Positions 36,569 through 45,337 of a DNA stretch of 64,000 nt are shown here, in pieces. A model generated the notes under the pieces. That model was not told the origin of the DNA, searched no databases, and worked only from the letters and a program-made list of their open reading frames with translations. Source of the DNA: Pseudopedobacter beijingensis (GTDB lineage: Bacteria; Bacteroidota; Bacteroidia; Sphingobacteriales; Sphingobacteriaceae); assembly GCF_042678145.1 (NCBI RefSeq), contig NZ_JBHUDG010000018.1:1-64000 (forward strand). Reading direction: 5' to 3'. Both the position numbers and the translations under genes were made by a program. Each line of letters begins with the position of its first letter. The stretch's first letter is position 1.

Positions 36569-37189
36569 CTATAAAAAATCGGATAAATCGCCCTTACCTT
36601 GCCTCAAAATTTCGAATTCATCATCAAGGCAACTCACTACAGTAGAAGCTACATTATCGCCATATCCTCCATCAATAACCAGGTCTACCAGATTCTCGTA
36701 TTTTTCATGGATAAGCTCCGGATCGGTAGAATATTCAATAATGTCGTCTTCATCTCTGATAGAAGTAGATAGGATAGGGTTACCTAGTTTTTCTACTATG
36801 GCTCTGGCTATATTATTATCAGGAACCCTTATACCTACTGTTTTTTTATTGCTTGATAACAGTTTTGGGACATTTCCGTTGGCATTAAATATAAAGGTAA
36901 ATGGACCTGGTAGGGCTTTCTTTAATAGTCTGAAGGTAGAAGTATCAATGGGTTTTATATAGTTAGAGATATGACTTAAATCATGACAGATGAAAGAGAA
37001 ATTAGCTTTATCTGTTTTTATCCCCTTAATTTTAGCAATCTTTTCAATTGCTTTTTGATTACTGATATCGCACCCCATACCATAAACAGTATCTGTAGGA
37101 TAAATGATAACACCACCTTTTTTAAGGACATCTACCACTTGCTGGATAGCTTTCTCGTTGGGGTTTTCCTCATAAATACGTAATAACAT
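36569..37189 (-). CDS. yciO: Sua5/YciO/YrdC family protein, YciO type
   Basis: 206 aa. The YrdC fold begins KKGGVIIYPTDTVYGMGCDI, with NFSFICHDLSHIS, FRLLKKALPGPFTFIFNANG, KKTVGIRVPDNNIARAIVEK, LSTSIRDEDD and C-terminal EILRQGKGDLSDFL. These segments and the 206-aa length (no Sua5 C-terminal domain) fit E. coli YciO better than TsaC. YrdC-type proteins make threonylcarbamoyl-AMP for the tRNA t6A modification; YciO homologues have weaker activity and an unclear role. First gene of a likely yciO-nhaA transcript. Confidence 0.88.
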   Translation of the reverse strand: MLLRIYEENPNEKAIQQVVDVLKKGGVIIYPTDTVYGMGCDISNQKAIEKIAKIKGIKTDKANFSFICHDLSHISNYIKPIDTSTFRLLKKALPGPFTFIFNANGNVPKLLSSNKKTVGIRVPDNNIARAIVEKLGNPILSTSIRDEDDIIEYSTDPELIHEKYENLVDLVIDGGYGDNVASTVVSCLDDEFEILRQGKGDLSDFL

Positions 37190-37393
37190 AAGCGCTTTTG
37201 TTTTCTATTATTCTACAATATTACAAATTTAAGGTTTGTATGCTATACTGTACAGCTTAATGAACAGTTTTAAATCTGTATCTAATACAACCTATTTGGT
37301 TTAAAATGGTTTTAAGGTTACTTTTTTCTATAAAGTTACAAATGGCATTGTATTGGTATACAGTTGTTTGTGAAATCATAAAACTGAACGGTT

Positions 37394-37627
37394 ATGGAAA
37401 ATGCATTGTCTTCTTCAGAACTAGAGTTAATCAATCAATTTGATAAGCAGTTATTGTCTGTTTTGAGTAAGGATCTGGAGAGTTTCAGAGATAGGAAACA
37501 GGAATATGTGGCAGATTATTATTCATTTGCCATTTTTGATAATGATTTGAAAGAATCACTGAAGTCTGAAATTCAAAAATTAAGAAACCTGGATTTAAGT
37601 ACTGCTAAATTGTTAGGTGCCATATAA
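37394..37627 (+). CDS. Small hypothetical protein, 77 aa
   Basis: Starts MENALSSSELELINQFDKQL and is mostly charged and helical, without membrane segments or a signal peptide. It is not a shadow of any larger gene, and a perfect intrinsic-type terminator follows its stop within 30 nt, which supports it as a real transcript. No family recognised. Confidence 0.6.
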   Translation: MENALSSSELELINQFDKQLLSVLSKDLESFRDRKQEYVADYYSFAIFDNDLKESLKSEIQKLRNLDLSTAKLLGAI

Positions 37628-37654
37628 CAGACACTTATTATATCTATATAGATA

Positions 37655-37691
37655 AAAAGTAGAGAATATAAATTATTAATTCTCTACTTTT
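37655..37691. terminator. Convergent terminator between the 77-aa gene and asnS
   Basis: AAAAGTAGAGAAT (37655-37667) and ATTCTCTACTTTT (37679-37691) form a perfect 13-bp stem with an 11-nt loop. The arms end in A/T runs on both sides, so it can work in both directions. Confidence 0.85.
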
Positions 37692-37715
37692 CTATTTAGG
37701 AGAGGTGTGTGCCTC

Positions 37716-39164
37716 TTAAAATTCAGCATTTTTAGGGAACCTAGGGAAAGGAATTACGTCCCTGATGTTGGTCATACCGGTAACAAACAATACCAGTCTT
37801 TCAAAGCCTAAACCAAATCCGGCGTGAGGAGCACTTCCGTATCTTCTTGTATCCAGATACCAATAAAGTTCGTCTTTGGGAATACCTATCTCATCCATTC
37901 TTGCTTCCAGTCTATCCAATCTTTCCTCCCGTTGAGATCCGCCTACAATTTCACCAATTCCAGGGAAAAGAATATCCATAGCAGAAACCGTTTTCTTTCC
38001 GTTTACCAGCTCGTCATCCTGTCTCATATAAAAAGACTTAATCTCGGCAGGGTAGTTGGTTAAGATTACCGGCTTTTTGAAATGTTTTTCTACCAAGTAA
38101 CGTTCGTGTTCGCTCTGAAGGTCTGCACCCCATTCATCAATCAGGTAGTTAAACTGTTTCTTCTGATTAGGCTTAGAACGTCTTAATATTTCAATAGCTT
38201 CTGTATAGGTAATTCTTTCAAAATCGTTATCCAGACAGAATCTCAATTTCTCAATCAGGTTAAGCTCATTTCTTTCTGCCTGCGGTTTGTTTTTCTCTTC
38301 GTCAAGTAATCTGCCTTTTAAAAACTCCAGTTCTTTCTCGCAGTTTTTAAGCGCATAATCAATTACATACTTCAACATGTCCTCGGCAAGGTTCATGTTA
38401 TCTTCCAGATCAGCGAAGGCAACCTCAGGTTCTATCATCCAGAATTCAGCAAGGTGTCTGGTGGTATTCGAGTTTTCGGCTCTGAAAGTAGGGCCAAAAG
38501 TATAAATCTGTCCCAATGCCATAGCTCCCAGTTCGCCTTCAAGTTGGCCAGATACTGTTAAGTTAGTAGATCTGCCAAAGAAATCTTCCTTGAAATTTAC
38601 TTTTCCTTCCTCGTCTCTTGGCGGGTTATCAAAATCTAATGTAGTTACCCTGAACATTTCTCCTGCACCCTCGGCGTCAGAAGCTGTAACAATAGGTGTA
38701 TGAAGATAAAAGAAGCCTCTTTCATTAAAAAACTGATGGATAGCAAAAGCCAGTGCATTTCTTACTTTAAAAACAGCATTAAAAGTAGTTGTTCTGAAAC
38801 GCAGATGTGCAATTTCTCTTAAAAACTCCAGACTGTGCTTTTTAGGTTGAAGCGGGTATCTCTCCGCATCGCTCTCTCCTAAAATTTCTACAGTAGTAGC
38901 TTTAACCTCTACGCTTTGTCCTTTTCCAACAGATTCTACCAGTTTTCCAATAGCTTTAATGGCTGCTCCGGTATTTATTTTCTTTAAAATCTCATTGGCA
39001 GTATTTTCAAAATCGACAACAACCTGAATATTAGATAATGAAGAACCGTCATTAAGTGCAATAAACTGATTATTTCTGAAAGTTTTCACCCAGCCCATAA
39101 CAGTAACTTCTTTTCCAAACTCTGTTGACTTTAACAAGTCGCTAACTTTGTCTCTCTTGATCAT
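37716..39164 (-). CDS. asnS: Asparaginyl-tRNA synthetase
   Basis: 482 aa from the start at 39164 (MIKRDKVSDLLKST); an upstream in-frame ATG at 39197 would add 11 residues not expected in the family. OB-fold anticodon domain: EVTVMGWVKTFRNNQFIALN. Class II catalytic core: FTFGPTFRAENSNTTRHLAEFWMIEPE (motif 2 region) and GFGLGFERLVLFVTG with the RDVIPFPRFP motif 3 end. HLAEFWMIEPE is typical of AsnRS rather than AspRS. Single gene, divergent from the trmN6 operon. A TATTTTTG box lies on the minus strand at 39195-39202, 30 nt before the start. Confidence 0.96.
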   Translation of the reverse strand: MIKRDKVSDLLKSTEFGKEVTVMGWVKTFRNNQFIALNDGSSLSNIQVVVDFENTANEILKKINTGAAIKAIGKLVESVGKGQSVEVKATTVEILGESDAERYPLQPKKHSLEFLREIAHLRFRTTTFNAVFKVRNALAFAIHQFFNERGFFYLHTPIVTASDAEGAGEMFRVTTLDFDNPPRDEEGKVNFKEDFFGRSTNLTVSGQLEGELGAMALGQIYTFGPTFRAENSNTTRHLAEFWMIEPEVAFADLEDNMNLAEDMLKYVIDYALKNCEKELEFLKGRLLDEEKNKPQAERNELNLIEKLRFCLDNDFERITYTEAIEILRRSKPNQKKQFNYLIDEWGADLQSEHERYLVEKHFKKPVILTNYPAEIKSFYMRQDDELVNGKKTVSAMDILFPGIGEIVGGSQREERLDRLEARMDEIGIPKDELYWYLDTRRYGSAPHAGFGLGFERLVLFVTGMTNIRDVIPFPRFPKNAEF

Positions 39165-39194
39165 AATACAAACATGATATATTTTAAATGTGTG

Positions 39195-39202
39195 CAAAAA
39201 TA
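39195..39202 (-). promoter_or_regulatory. TAnnTTTG -7 box of asnS
   Basis: The minus strand reads TATTTTTG, 30 nt upstream of the asnS start codon. No clear -33 element. Confidence 0.45.
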
Positions 39203-39289
39203 CAAACTTTAAGGCATTTATAATAACATTGAGGATGTTTATTGTTTAAGCTCATTACGATGTAACCACCACAAACAACTAACAAATTG

Positions 39290-39297
39290 TACATTTG
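39290..39297 (+). promoter_or_regulatory. TAnnTTTG -7 box four bases before trmN6
   Basis: TACATTTG at 39290-39297 ends 4 nt before the ATG at 39302, the same spacing as at pyrD. It argues for the 39302 start over an upstream in-frame codon at 39287 and for a leaderless mRNA. Confidence 0.5.
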
Positions 39298-39301
39298 TAA
39301 A

Positions 39302-40015
39302 ATGTCGGTATTTCAATTTAAAGAGTTTGCGGTAGACCAGCGTGATTGTCCTATGAAAATCAACACAGATGGAGTGTTGCTGGGGGCTTTGGCAGATGTT
39401 GACCAGCGGGTAAAAGTGCTTGATATTGGAACCGGAACCGGAGTAGTTGCATTAATGCTGGCTCAAAGAAACCATCAGTCTGATATAGATGCCATAGATA
39501 TTGATTTAACGGCGTTTGAACGGGCAGGGGCTAATTTTGAGGGATCTTTATTTCATAACCGATTAAAGGTTTACCATCATTCTTTTGTAGACTTCTTTGC
39601 ATTAAACCCGATGAATAACTATGATTTAATAGTTTCTAATCCACCCTTTTTTTTAAATTCTTTAAGGTCTGATAAAGCGCAGAAAAATATAGCAAGGCAT
39701 ACTGATATTCATTTTTTTGTAGATATGCTAAGATTATGCAGTTTGCATTTGTCTGTTAATGGAGCGTTGGAGCTGATTGTTCCTATGGACTTATCAGAAG
39801 TCATCATCAATTTAGGTGCAGATTATGGCTTGCAAACTACCCAGGCTATACGTATTAAATCATTTGAGAATAAAGAGCCTTTCAGGAATATCCTTAAACT
39901 GGAAAAAAATACGGATAAAGCCTTGGAAGAAAAGGATTTTGTAATTTACGAAAGAGAGAAAGAACATTCTTTACAGTACCGTACGGCACTAAAAGACTTT
40001 TTTACGATATTTTAA
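39302..40015 (+). CDS. trmN6: tRNA1(Val) (adenine(37)-N6)-methyltransferase
   Basis: 237 aa, YfiC/TrmN6 family. It starts MSVFQFKEFAVDQRDCPMKI, followed by NTDGVLLGAL, the SAM-binding KVLDIGTGTGVVALMLAQ and the amino-methyltransferase motif IVSNPPFFLNSL, all characteristic. It makes m6A37 in tRNA-Val. First gene of a compact operon with a phosphodiesterase (9 nt gap) and fbp (23 nt gap). Confidence 0.9.
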   Translation: MSVFQFKEFAVDQRDCPMKINTDGVLLGALADVDQRVKVLDIGTGTGVVALMLAQRNHQSDIDAIDIDLTAFERAGANFEGSLFHNRLKVYHHSFVDFFALNPMNNYDLIVSNPPFFLNSLRSDKAQKNIARHTDIHFFVDMLRLCSLHLSVNGALELIVPMDLSEVIINLGADYGLQTTQAIRIKSFENKEPFRNILKLEKNTDKALEEKDFVIYEREKEHSLQYRTALKDFFTIF

Positions 40016-40024
40016 TTTCCATTT

Positions 40025-40519
40025 ATGAAGAAGATAGGTTTATTGGCAGATACCCACAGCTACCTGGACGATGCTGTATTTAAATATTTTGACGACAGGG
40101 ATGAAATATGGCATGCAGGCGATTTTGGAAATATAGAACTTGCTGATAAATTAGCCCAATTTAAGCCCCTGAAAGGTGTTTACGGGAATATAGATGGAAA
40201 GGATGTGAGAGTGGTTTATCCAGAACATTTGAGGTTTATGTGCGAAGAGGTTGATGTATGGATGACACATATTGGAGGTTACCCGGATAAATACAGCGCG
40301 TTGGTGAAGCCTGAGATATACACTAACCCGCCAGATCTGTTTGTTTGCGGACACTCGCACATACTGAAAGTTATTTACGACAAAAAAATACAATGCTTAC
40401 ATATAAACCCCGGTGCAGCAGGAAAGCAAGGTTGGCATAAACAAAGAACTTTAATTAGGTTTTGCATTTCTGAAAAAAAAATACATACATTAGAAATCAT
40501 AGAATTGACTAATAGATAA
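40025..40519 (+). CDS. YfcE/MJ0936-family metallophosphoesterase
   Basis: 164 aa. All calcineurin-like motifs are present in order: LLADTHSYLD, WHAGDFGNIE, GVYGNIDGKD, THIGG, and CGHSHILK. A small two-metal phosphodiesterase of the YfcE/MJ0936 type; the physiological substrate is unknown. The second gene of the trmN6 operon. Confidence 0.92.
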   Translation: MKKIGLLADTHSYLDDAVFKYFDDRDEIWHAGDFGNIELADKLAQFKPLKGVYGNIDGKDVRVVYPEHLRFMCEEVDVWMTHIGGYPDKYSALVKPEIYTNPPDLFVCGHSHILKVIYDKKIQCLHINPGAAGKQGWHKQRTLIRFCISEKKIHTLEIIELTNR

Positions 40520-40542
40520 TGTATAAAGTACACTAAGTATTT

Positions 40543-41577
40543 ATGGCTACAGTAAAGACACTAGGGCAGTTTATTATAGAAAAACAAGCGGACTTCCCTT
40601 ACGCAAAAGGAGAACTTTCCAGGTTATTGAGAGATATCGGGATTGCAGCAAAAATTGTAAACAGAGAAATTAATAAGGCAGGACTGGTGGATATCCTGGG
40701 AGAAGCAGGAACGGTAAATGTGCAGGGCGAATCCCAAAAGAAGCTGGATATTTATGCCAATGAGCAGTTTATCAGTGCGCTGGAAAGTGGGGGCGAATGT
40801 TGTCTGGTGGCATCAGAAGAAAATGAAGAGGTGGTGTTATTAAACTCCAAATTTTCAAAAGACGGAAAATATATAGTTGCTATTGACCCGCTGGATGGCT
40901 CTTCTAATATTGAAGTAAATGTAGCGGTAGGTACTACTTTCTCTATTTACAGACGTAAAACTAATATAGACGAAGAACCTAACGAATCTGATGTATTACA
41001 AAGAGGAACAGAACAGGTTGCTGCAGGTTATATTGTGTATGGTTCGTCTACTATGCTGGTTTATACTACCGGTAAAGGTGTAAATGGTTTTACGCTTGAC
41101 CCATCTATCGGCGAGTTTTGTCTTTCGCATCCAGATATGAAGATACCTGAAGATGGTACTATTTACAGTATTAATGAAGGTTATTATGTTCATTTCCCGG
41201 AGGGAGTAAAGAAATACATTAAATATTGCCAGGTACATGATAAAGAAACCCACAGGCCATATACATCCAGGTATATTGGCTCTATGGTTGCCGATTTACA
41301 CAGAAACCTGATCAGAGGCGGAATCTTTATTTATCCAACAACGGCAAGTAACCCCAAGGGAAAACTGAGATTGGTGTACGAATGTAACCCATTGGCTTTT
41401 ATTATAGAACAGGCTGGTGGAAGAGCGACTAATGGCTTTAAACGCATTTTAGACCTTGATGTAACAGAAGTTCATCAACGTTCATGTATATTCATTGGTT
41501 CTAAAAATATGGTGCTTAAAGCGGAAGAAATGATGCATGAGTACTCTCCAATAGATACAGAAACCGTATCTTTATAA
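40543..41577 (+). CDS. fbp: Fructose-1,6-bisphosphatase class I
   Basis: 344 aa. The metal-binding segment SEENEEVVLL and YIVAIDPLDGSSNIEVNVAVGT are diagnostic of class I FBPase. TNGFKRILDLDVTEVHQRSCIFIGS is the conserved C-terminus. It removes the 1-phosphate of fructose-1,6-bisphosphate in gluconeogenesis. Last gene of the operon, with a terminator 11 nt after the stop. Confidence 0.96.
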   Translation: MATVKTLGQFIIEKQADFPYAKGELSRLLRDIGIAAKIVNREINKAGLVDILGEAGTVNVQGESQKKLDIYANEQFISALESGGECCLVASEENEEVVLLNSKFSKDGKYIVAIDPLDGSSNIEVNVAVGTTFSIYRRKTNIDEEPNESDVLQRGTEQVAAGYIVYGSSTMLVYTTGKGVNGFTLDPSIGEFCLSHPDMKIPEDGTIYSINEGYYVHFPEGVKKYIKYCQVHDKETHRPYTSRYIGSMVADLHRNLIRGGIFIYPTTASNPKGKLRLVYECNPLAFIIEQAGGRATNGFKRILDLDVTEVHQRSCIFIGSKNMVLKAEEMMHEYSPIDTETVSL

Positions 41578-41587
41578 TACTATATCT

Positions 41588-41645
41588 TAAAGACCGTTTA
41601 CAGTAAGCGTGGTACTCAACCCATACTATCCGTAAACGGTCTTTA
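41588..41645 (+). terminator. Terminator of the trmN6-fbp operon
   Basis: TAAAGACCGTTTAC (41588-41601) pairs with GTAAACGGTCTTTA (41632-41645): a perfect 14-bp stem with a 30-nt loop, 11 nt beyond the fbp stop. Confidence 0.75.
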
Positions 41646-41831
41646 TGCTTTTAATACCCAGGCATTCAGGTTTCTCTGTGTATCTCTAAAAGTTGTTTAA
41701 TTTTTTAAGAAGTATTCCTTACTTCGCTGATATAGTTTTGATTAAACCTAAGGATTGTTTATTATTGTTAACGTTAAATAGCTTTATAAACTATAACGTA
41801 CTTACTATATCTATTCATATACTTAAATACT

Positions 41832-44135
41832 ATGCGTAAACTTTATTTAGTATTACTGTCATTATTGGCTTGTACCTTTGTATTTGCTCAAAATAAGAAC
41901 TACGGCATTATTCCCATGCCAAATTCTATACAGGAAAGAAATGGTTTCTTCAAATTAGATCAGGAAACTGCTATTATATTCAATACGGCTGAAGACAGAA
42001 AATCAGCCGAATTGTTTCGCGATCTGGTTAAATCAACAGAAGGTATAGAGTTGGTGATTGCCAAAAACTTTATACAGAAACCCAAAACGCTTATTTCTTT
42101 TAACTCATCGCCGGACTTTAAAGACGAAGCTTATCGACTGACCATTTCAGCAGATCAGATACTTATAGAGGGAAAGGCTAAAGGAGTATTCTACGGCACC
42201 CAATCTTTGTCTCAGCTTTATTTAGCAAACAGATTAAACGAAAATAAACTCCCTCAGTTACTGATCAATGATGAACCTCGTTTTGCTTATAGGGGTATGC
42301 ATTTAGATGTTGGCAGGCACCTGTTTCCTGTATCTTTCATCAAAAAGTATATAGACCTGATGGCTATGTATAAATTGAATAATTTTCACTGGCATTTAAC
42401 AGAAGATCAGGGGTGGCGATTAGAGATTAAGAAATATCCTAAATTAACAGAGATAGGGGCTTACAGAAAACAAACGGTGATAGGCAATTACCACCAGACT
42501 TTCCCCAGAATTTATGATGGGGTTAAATATGGAGGTTTTTACACGCAGGAAGAAGCCAGAGAGGTAGTGGCTTATGCAGCTTCTAAATATATTAACGTAA
42601 TTCCAGAGATTGAACTTCCCGGACATTCGCTGGCAGTTTTAACGGCTTATCCGGAGTTGGCATGCGGTAAACATCCTGGCCCTTTTAAGGTGGCTGAAAT
42701 GTGGGGTGTTTTTCCTGATATTTATTGTGCCGGAAAAGAAGAGACTTTTCATTTTCTGGAGGATGTACTGACCGAAGTGCTGGATATTTTTCCTTCTAAA
42801 TTTATTCATATAGGTGGTGATGAAGCTCCTAAAGACAGATGGAAAACCTGTGAGTTCTGTCAAAAACGTATTAAACACCAGAAACTTAAAGACGAGCATG
42901 AGTTGCAATCGTATTTTATCCATAGAATGGAGAAGTTTTTGAATAAAAAAGGTCGTGATATTATTGGGTGGGACGAGATATTGGAAGGTGGATTGGCTCC
43001 TAATGCTACGGTAATGTCGTGGAGAGGTGAAAAAGGAGGAATAGAGGCTGCCAGACAAAAACATAATGTAATTATGACGCCAAGTAATCAGGGTTTGTAT
43101 TTTGATCATATTCAGGGCAGGACAGATCAGGAACCTACTACTATTGGCGGCAACGGTTTTATAGAGCGTGTGTATAACTATAATCCGGCTTCAAGTGCTT
43201 TAACCGCCGAGCAACAGCAATACGTAATAGGGGTACAGGCTAACTTATGGACAGAATATATACCTACTTCCAATAAAGTGGAATATATGCTTTTACCAAG
43301 ATTAATGGCTTTATCTGAGATTGCCTGGACACAAATTGCCAATAAAAACTATAAGAATTTTAATGAAGACAGATTACCTATGCATCTGGCAGAATTGGAT
43401 AAGCAGTATCTTTCATACCGGGTGCCTGAAGTCATTGGCGCTAAGGATACCAGTATTAATGTAACGGGATCTTATGATTTTAAGTGGAAAGCACCGGTAG
43501 TAGGAGCTCATATTTATTACACCATAGATGGTTCTAACCCAGATGAAACTGCTATGTTATATAAAGGAGATCTTACGGTTAATGTACCTAAAGGTGAATC
43601 CAGAGAGGTGAAGTCTATAGCTATAACTCAAAATAACAGACGAGGCAAGATTGTGGCAACCAAGCTTTTTAACAGAGATGCATTTGAGGCGCAACAACCA
43701 GCTTTTACTTTAACTAAGGGAAGTTTAAAGTACTATTATATTCCCGGTAAGTTTACCACTACGCTGGAACTGGATACCAATACAGCTACTCAGAAAGGGA
43801 CTGTAGATGCTATTAACCTGGCTAAGATAAAAAATAAGGCTAGAGAATATGGATTGGTTTATACAGGGTATATCAATGTAAATGAGGATGCTACGTTCGA
43901 GTTCTCTTTATCCAGTAATGATGGTAGCCGTTTATATATTGATGATGAGCAGATTATAGAGAATGATGGCAGGATATTTCAGTATGAGCGTTCTGCGGGT
44001 GTTCCGTTAAAGAAAGGATTGCATAAAATAAGAATTACTTATTTTGATAATGGTCCCGCTTCTGCTTTGAAGTTTTATGTTAAAGGAACGGATAATAAGA
44101 AAATAGAATTACCTTCTGTGATGATGTTTAATTAG
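41832..44135 (+). CDS. Secreted beta-N-acetylhexosaminidase (GH20) with PA14 domain
   Basis: 767 aa. Signal peptide MRKLYLVLLSLLACTFVFA. GH20b domain (~25-150), then the TIM barrel: LDVGRHLFPVSFIKKYIDLM, NFHWHLTEDQGWRLEI and the catalytic Asp330-Glu331 in HIGGDEAPKDRW, where Asp assists the substrate acetamido group and Glu is the acid. A chitobiase C-terminal-like segment follows (IYYTIDGSNPDETAMLYKG, ~540-620), and a PA14 domain at the end (YTGYINVNEDATFEFSLSSN, DGSRLYIDDEQII), likely for glycan binding. It releases terminal GlcNAc/GalNAc from glycans in the periplasm or outside. Single gene. Confidence 0.94.
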   Translation: MRKLYLVLLSLLACTFVFAQNKNYGIIPMPNSIQERNGFFKLDQETAIIFNTAEDRKSAELFRDLVKSTEGIELVIAKNFIQKPKTLISFNSSPDFKDEAYRLTISADQILIEGKAKGVFYGTQSLSQLYLANRLNENKLPQLLINDEPRFAYRGMHLDVGRHLFPVSFIKKYIDLMAMYKLNNFHWHLTEDQGWRLEIKKYPKLTEIGAYRKQTVIGNYHQTFPRIYDGVKYGGFYTQEEAREVVAYAASKYINVIPEIELPGHSLAVLTAYPELACGKHPGPFKVAEMWGVFPDIYCAGKEETFHFLEDVLTEVLDIFPSKFIHIGGDEAPKDRWKTCEFCQKRIKHQKLKDEHELQSYFIHRMEKFLNKKGRDIIGWDEILEGGLAPNATVMSWRGEKGGIEAARQKHNVIMTPSNQGLYFDHIQGRTDQEPTTIGGNGFIERVYNYNPASSALTAEQQQYVIGVQANLWTEYIPTSNKVEYMLLPRLMALSEIAWTQIANKNYKNFNEDRLPMHLAELDKQYLSYRVPEVIGAKDTSINVTGSYDFKWKAPVVGAHIYYTIDGSNPDETAMLYKGDLTVNVPKGESREVKSIAITQNNRRGKIVATKLFNRDAFEAQQPAFTLTKGSLKYYYIPGKFTTTLELDTNTATQKGTVDAINLAKIKNKAREYGLVYTGYINVNEDATFEFSLSSNDGSRLYIDDEQIIENDGRIFQYERSAGVPLKKGLHKIRITYFDNGPASALKFYVKGTDNKKIELPSVMMFN

Positions 44136-44173
44136 GGGGAGAGAACGATGAACGATTAAAACTATGAACTTTA

Positions 44174-44238
<65 letters not shown>

Positions 44239-45221
44239 GCCATGGACTATGGACTATATAACTATGAATGATGAACGATTATAAACTATGAATGATGAGC
44301 TATGGTCTATCGACTATGGACAATTGACTATAAAACAAATCGTCATTGCGAGGAACGAAGCAATCTCATTATAAGAGCCATTAACCAACAGACCCTTCAA
44401 ATACCTCAGGGTGACGTCGTTTGTTTAAGGCGGGAACGATAAACTTCTGAACGATGAATGTTAAAACAATGAGCCATGATCTATCGACTATGAATGATGA
44501 ACTACTACAAGCCATTGTTAAGAACGCCCTTCCGGCCTGATAAGATTTGGCAGCGTAACCATAGCAATCTTCATTTACTAACATATAATACAGCACCAAC
44601 AATGCAATCTGACGTGGTGCATAACCAGTCATAAACCAATTAACAAATCCACGTGTGCAGATTGCAGCTGTCAAAAGATTGGTATAGGTGAAGCAACAAA
44701 GGTTATAAGCCTTGATTTATTCATTAGTTTTTATTGTTTTTTGGTATTCATGAACTCGCAAGCTCATTTTTTTGGTTCGTTTTTCATCAAGGAAAAATGA
44801 ACTAGGCCTGTCTGGCTATGAAGACGGAAAGCCATGAATAAAGGCAAAAAAATAACAGTCATTACCAATCAACCAACAGACCCTTCGAGTGCCTCAGGGT
44901 GACGTGGTTTGTTTGAGAGGGGGAACGATTAAAACTTTTGAATGATGAACGATTAAAACTTCTGAATGATGAATGTTAAAACAATAAACTATGGTCTATC
45001 GACTATGGACAATTGACTATAAAACAAATCGTCATTGCGAGGAACGAAGCAATCTCATTATAAGAGCATTAACGATAAGAGCCATTAACCAACAGATCCT
45101 TCAAATACCTCAGGGTGACGTGGTTTGTTTGAGAGGGGGAACGATGAACTTCTGAATGATGAAAACTATGAACTATGGTCTATCGACTATGGACAATGGA
45201 CTATAAAACAAATCGTCATCC

Positions 45222-45330
45222 CGAGCGCAGTCGAGGGATCTGTATCAGGAGTACCAGTGAATAAGATTTCTCTTCGTTGTACTCATCGAAATGACAGCAT
45301 TTTTACTTTTGATACAACCCCATCATCCCG
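45222..45330. repeat. Dispersed repeat family C copy
   Basis: The segment ending ...TTTCTCTTCGTTGTACTCATCGAAATGACAGC and then TTTGATACAACCCC is the reverse complement, with few changes, of 19083-19130. The partner copy lies in the terminator-like structure between the DUF3748 and AraC genes. Confidence 0.75.
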
Positions 45331-45337
45331 TTTGTTT

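Noticed and set aside
44381..44674. 97-codon minus-strand frame with GFVNWFMTGYAPRQIALLVL
   Set aside because: The central part looks protein-like, but the 3' third is read through repeat words, there is a stop just upstream of the first plausible start region, and part recurs inverted at 51343-51390. Kept as a note in the array entry, not as a gene.
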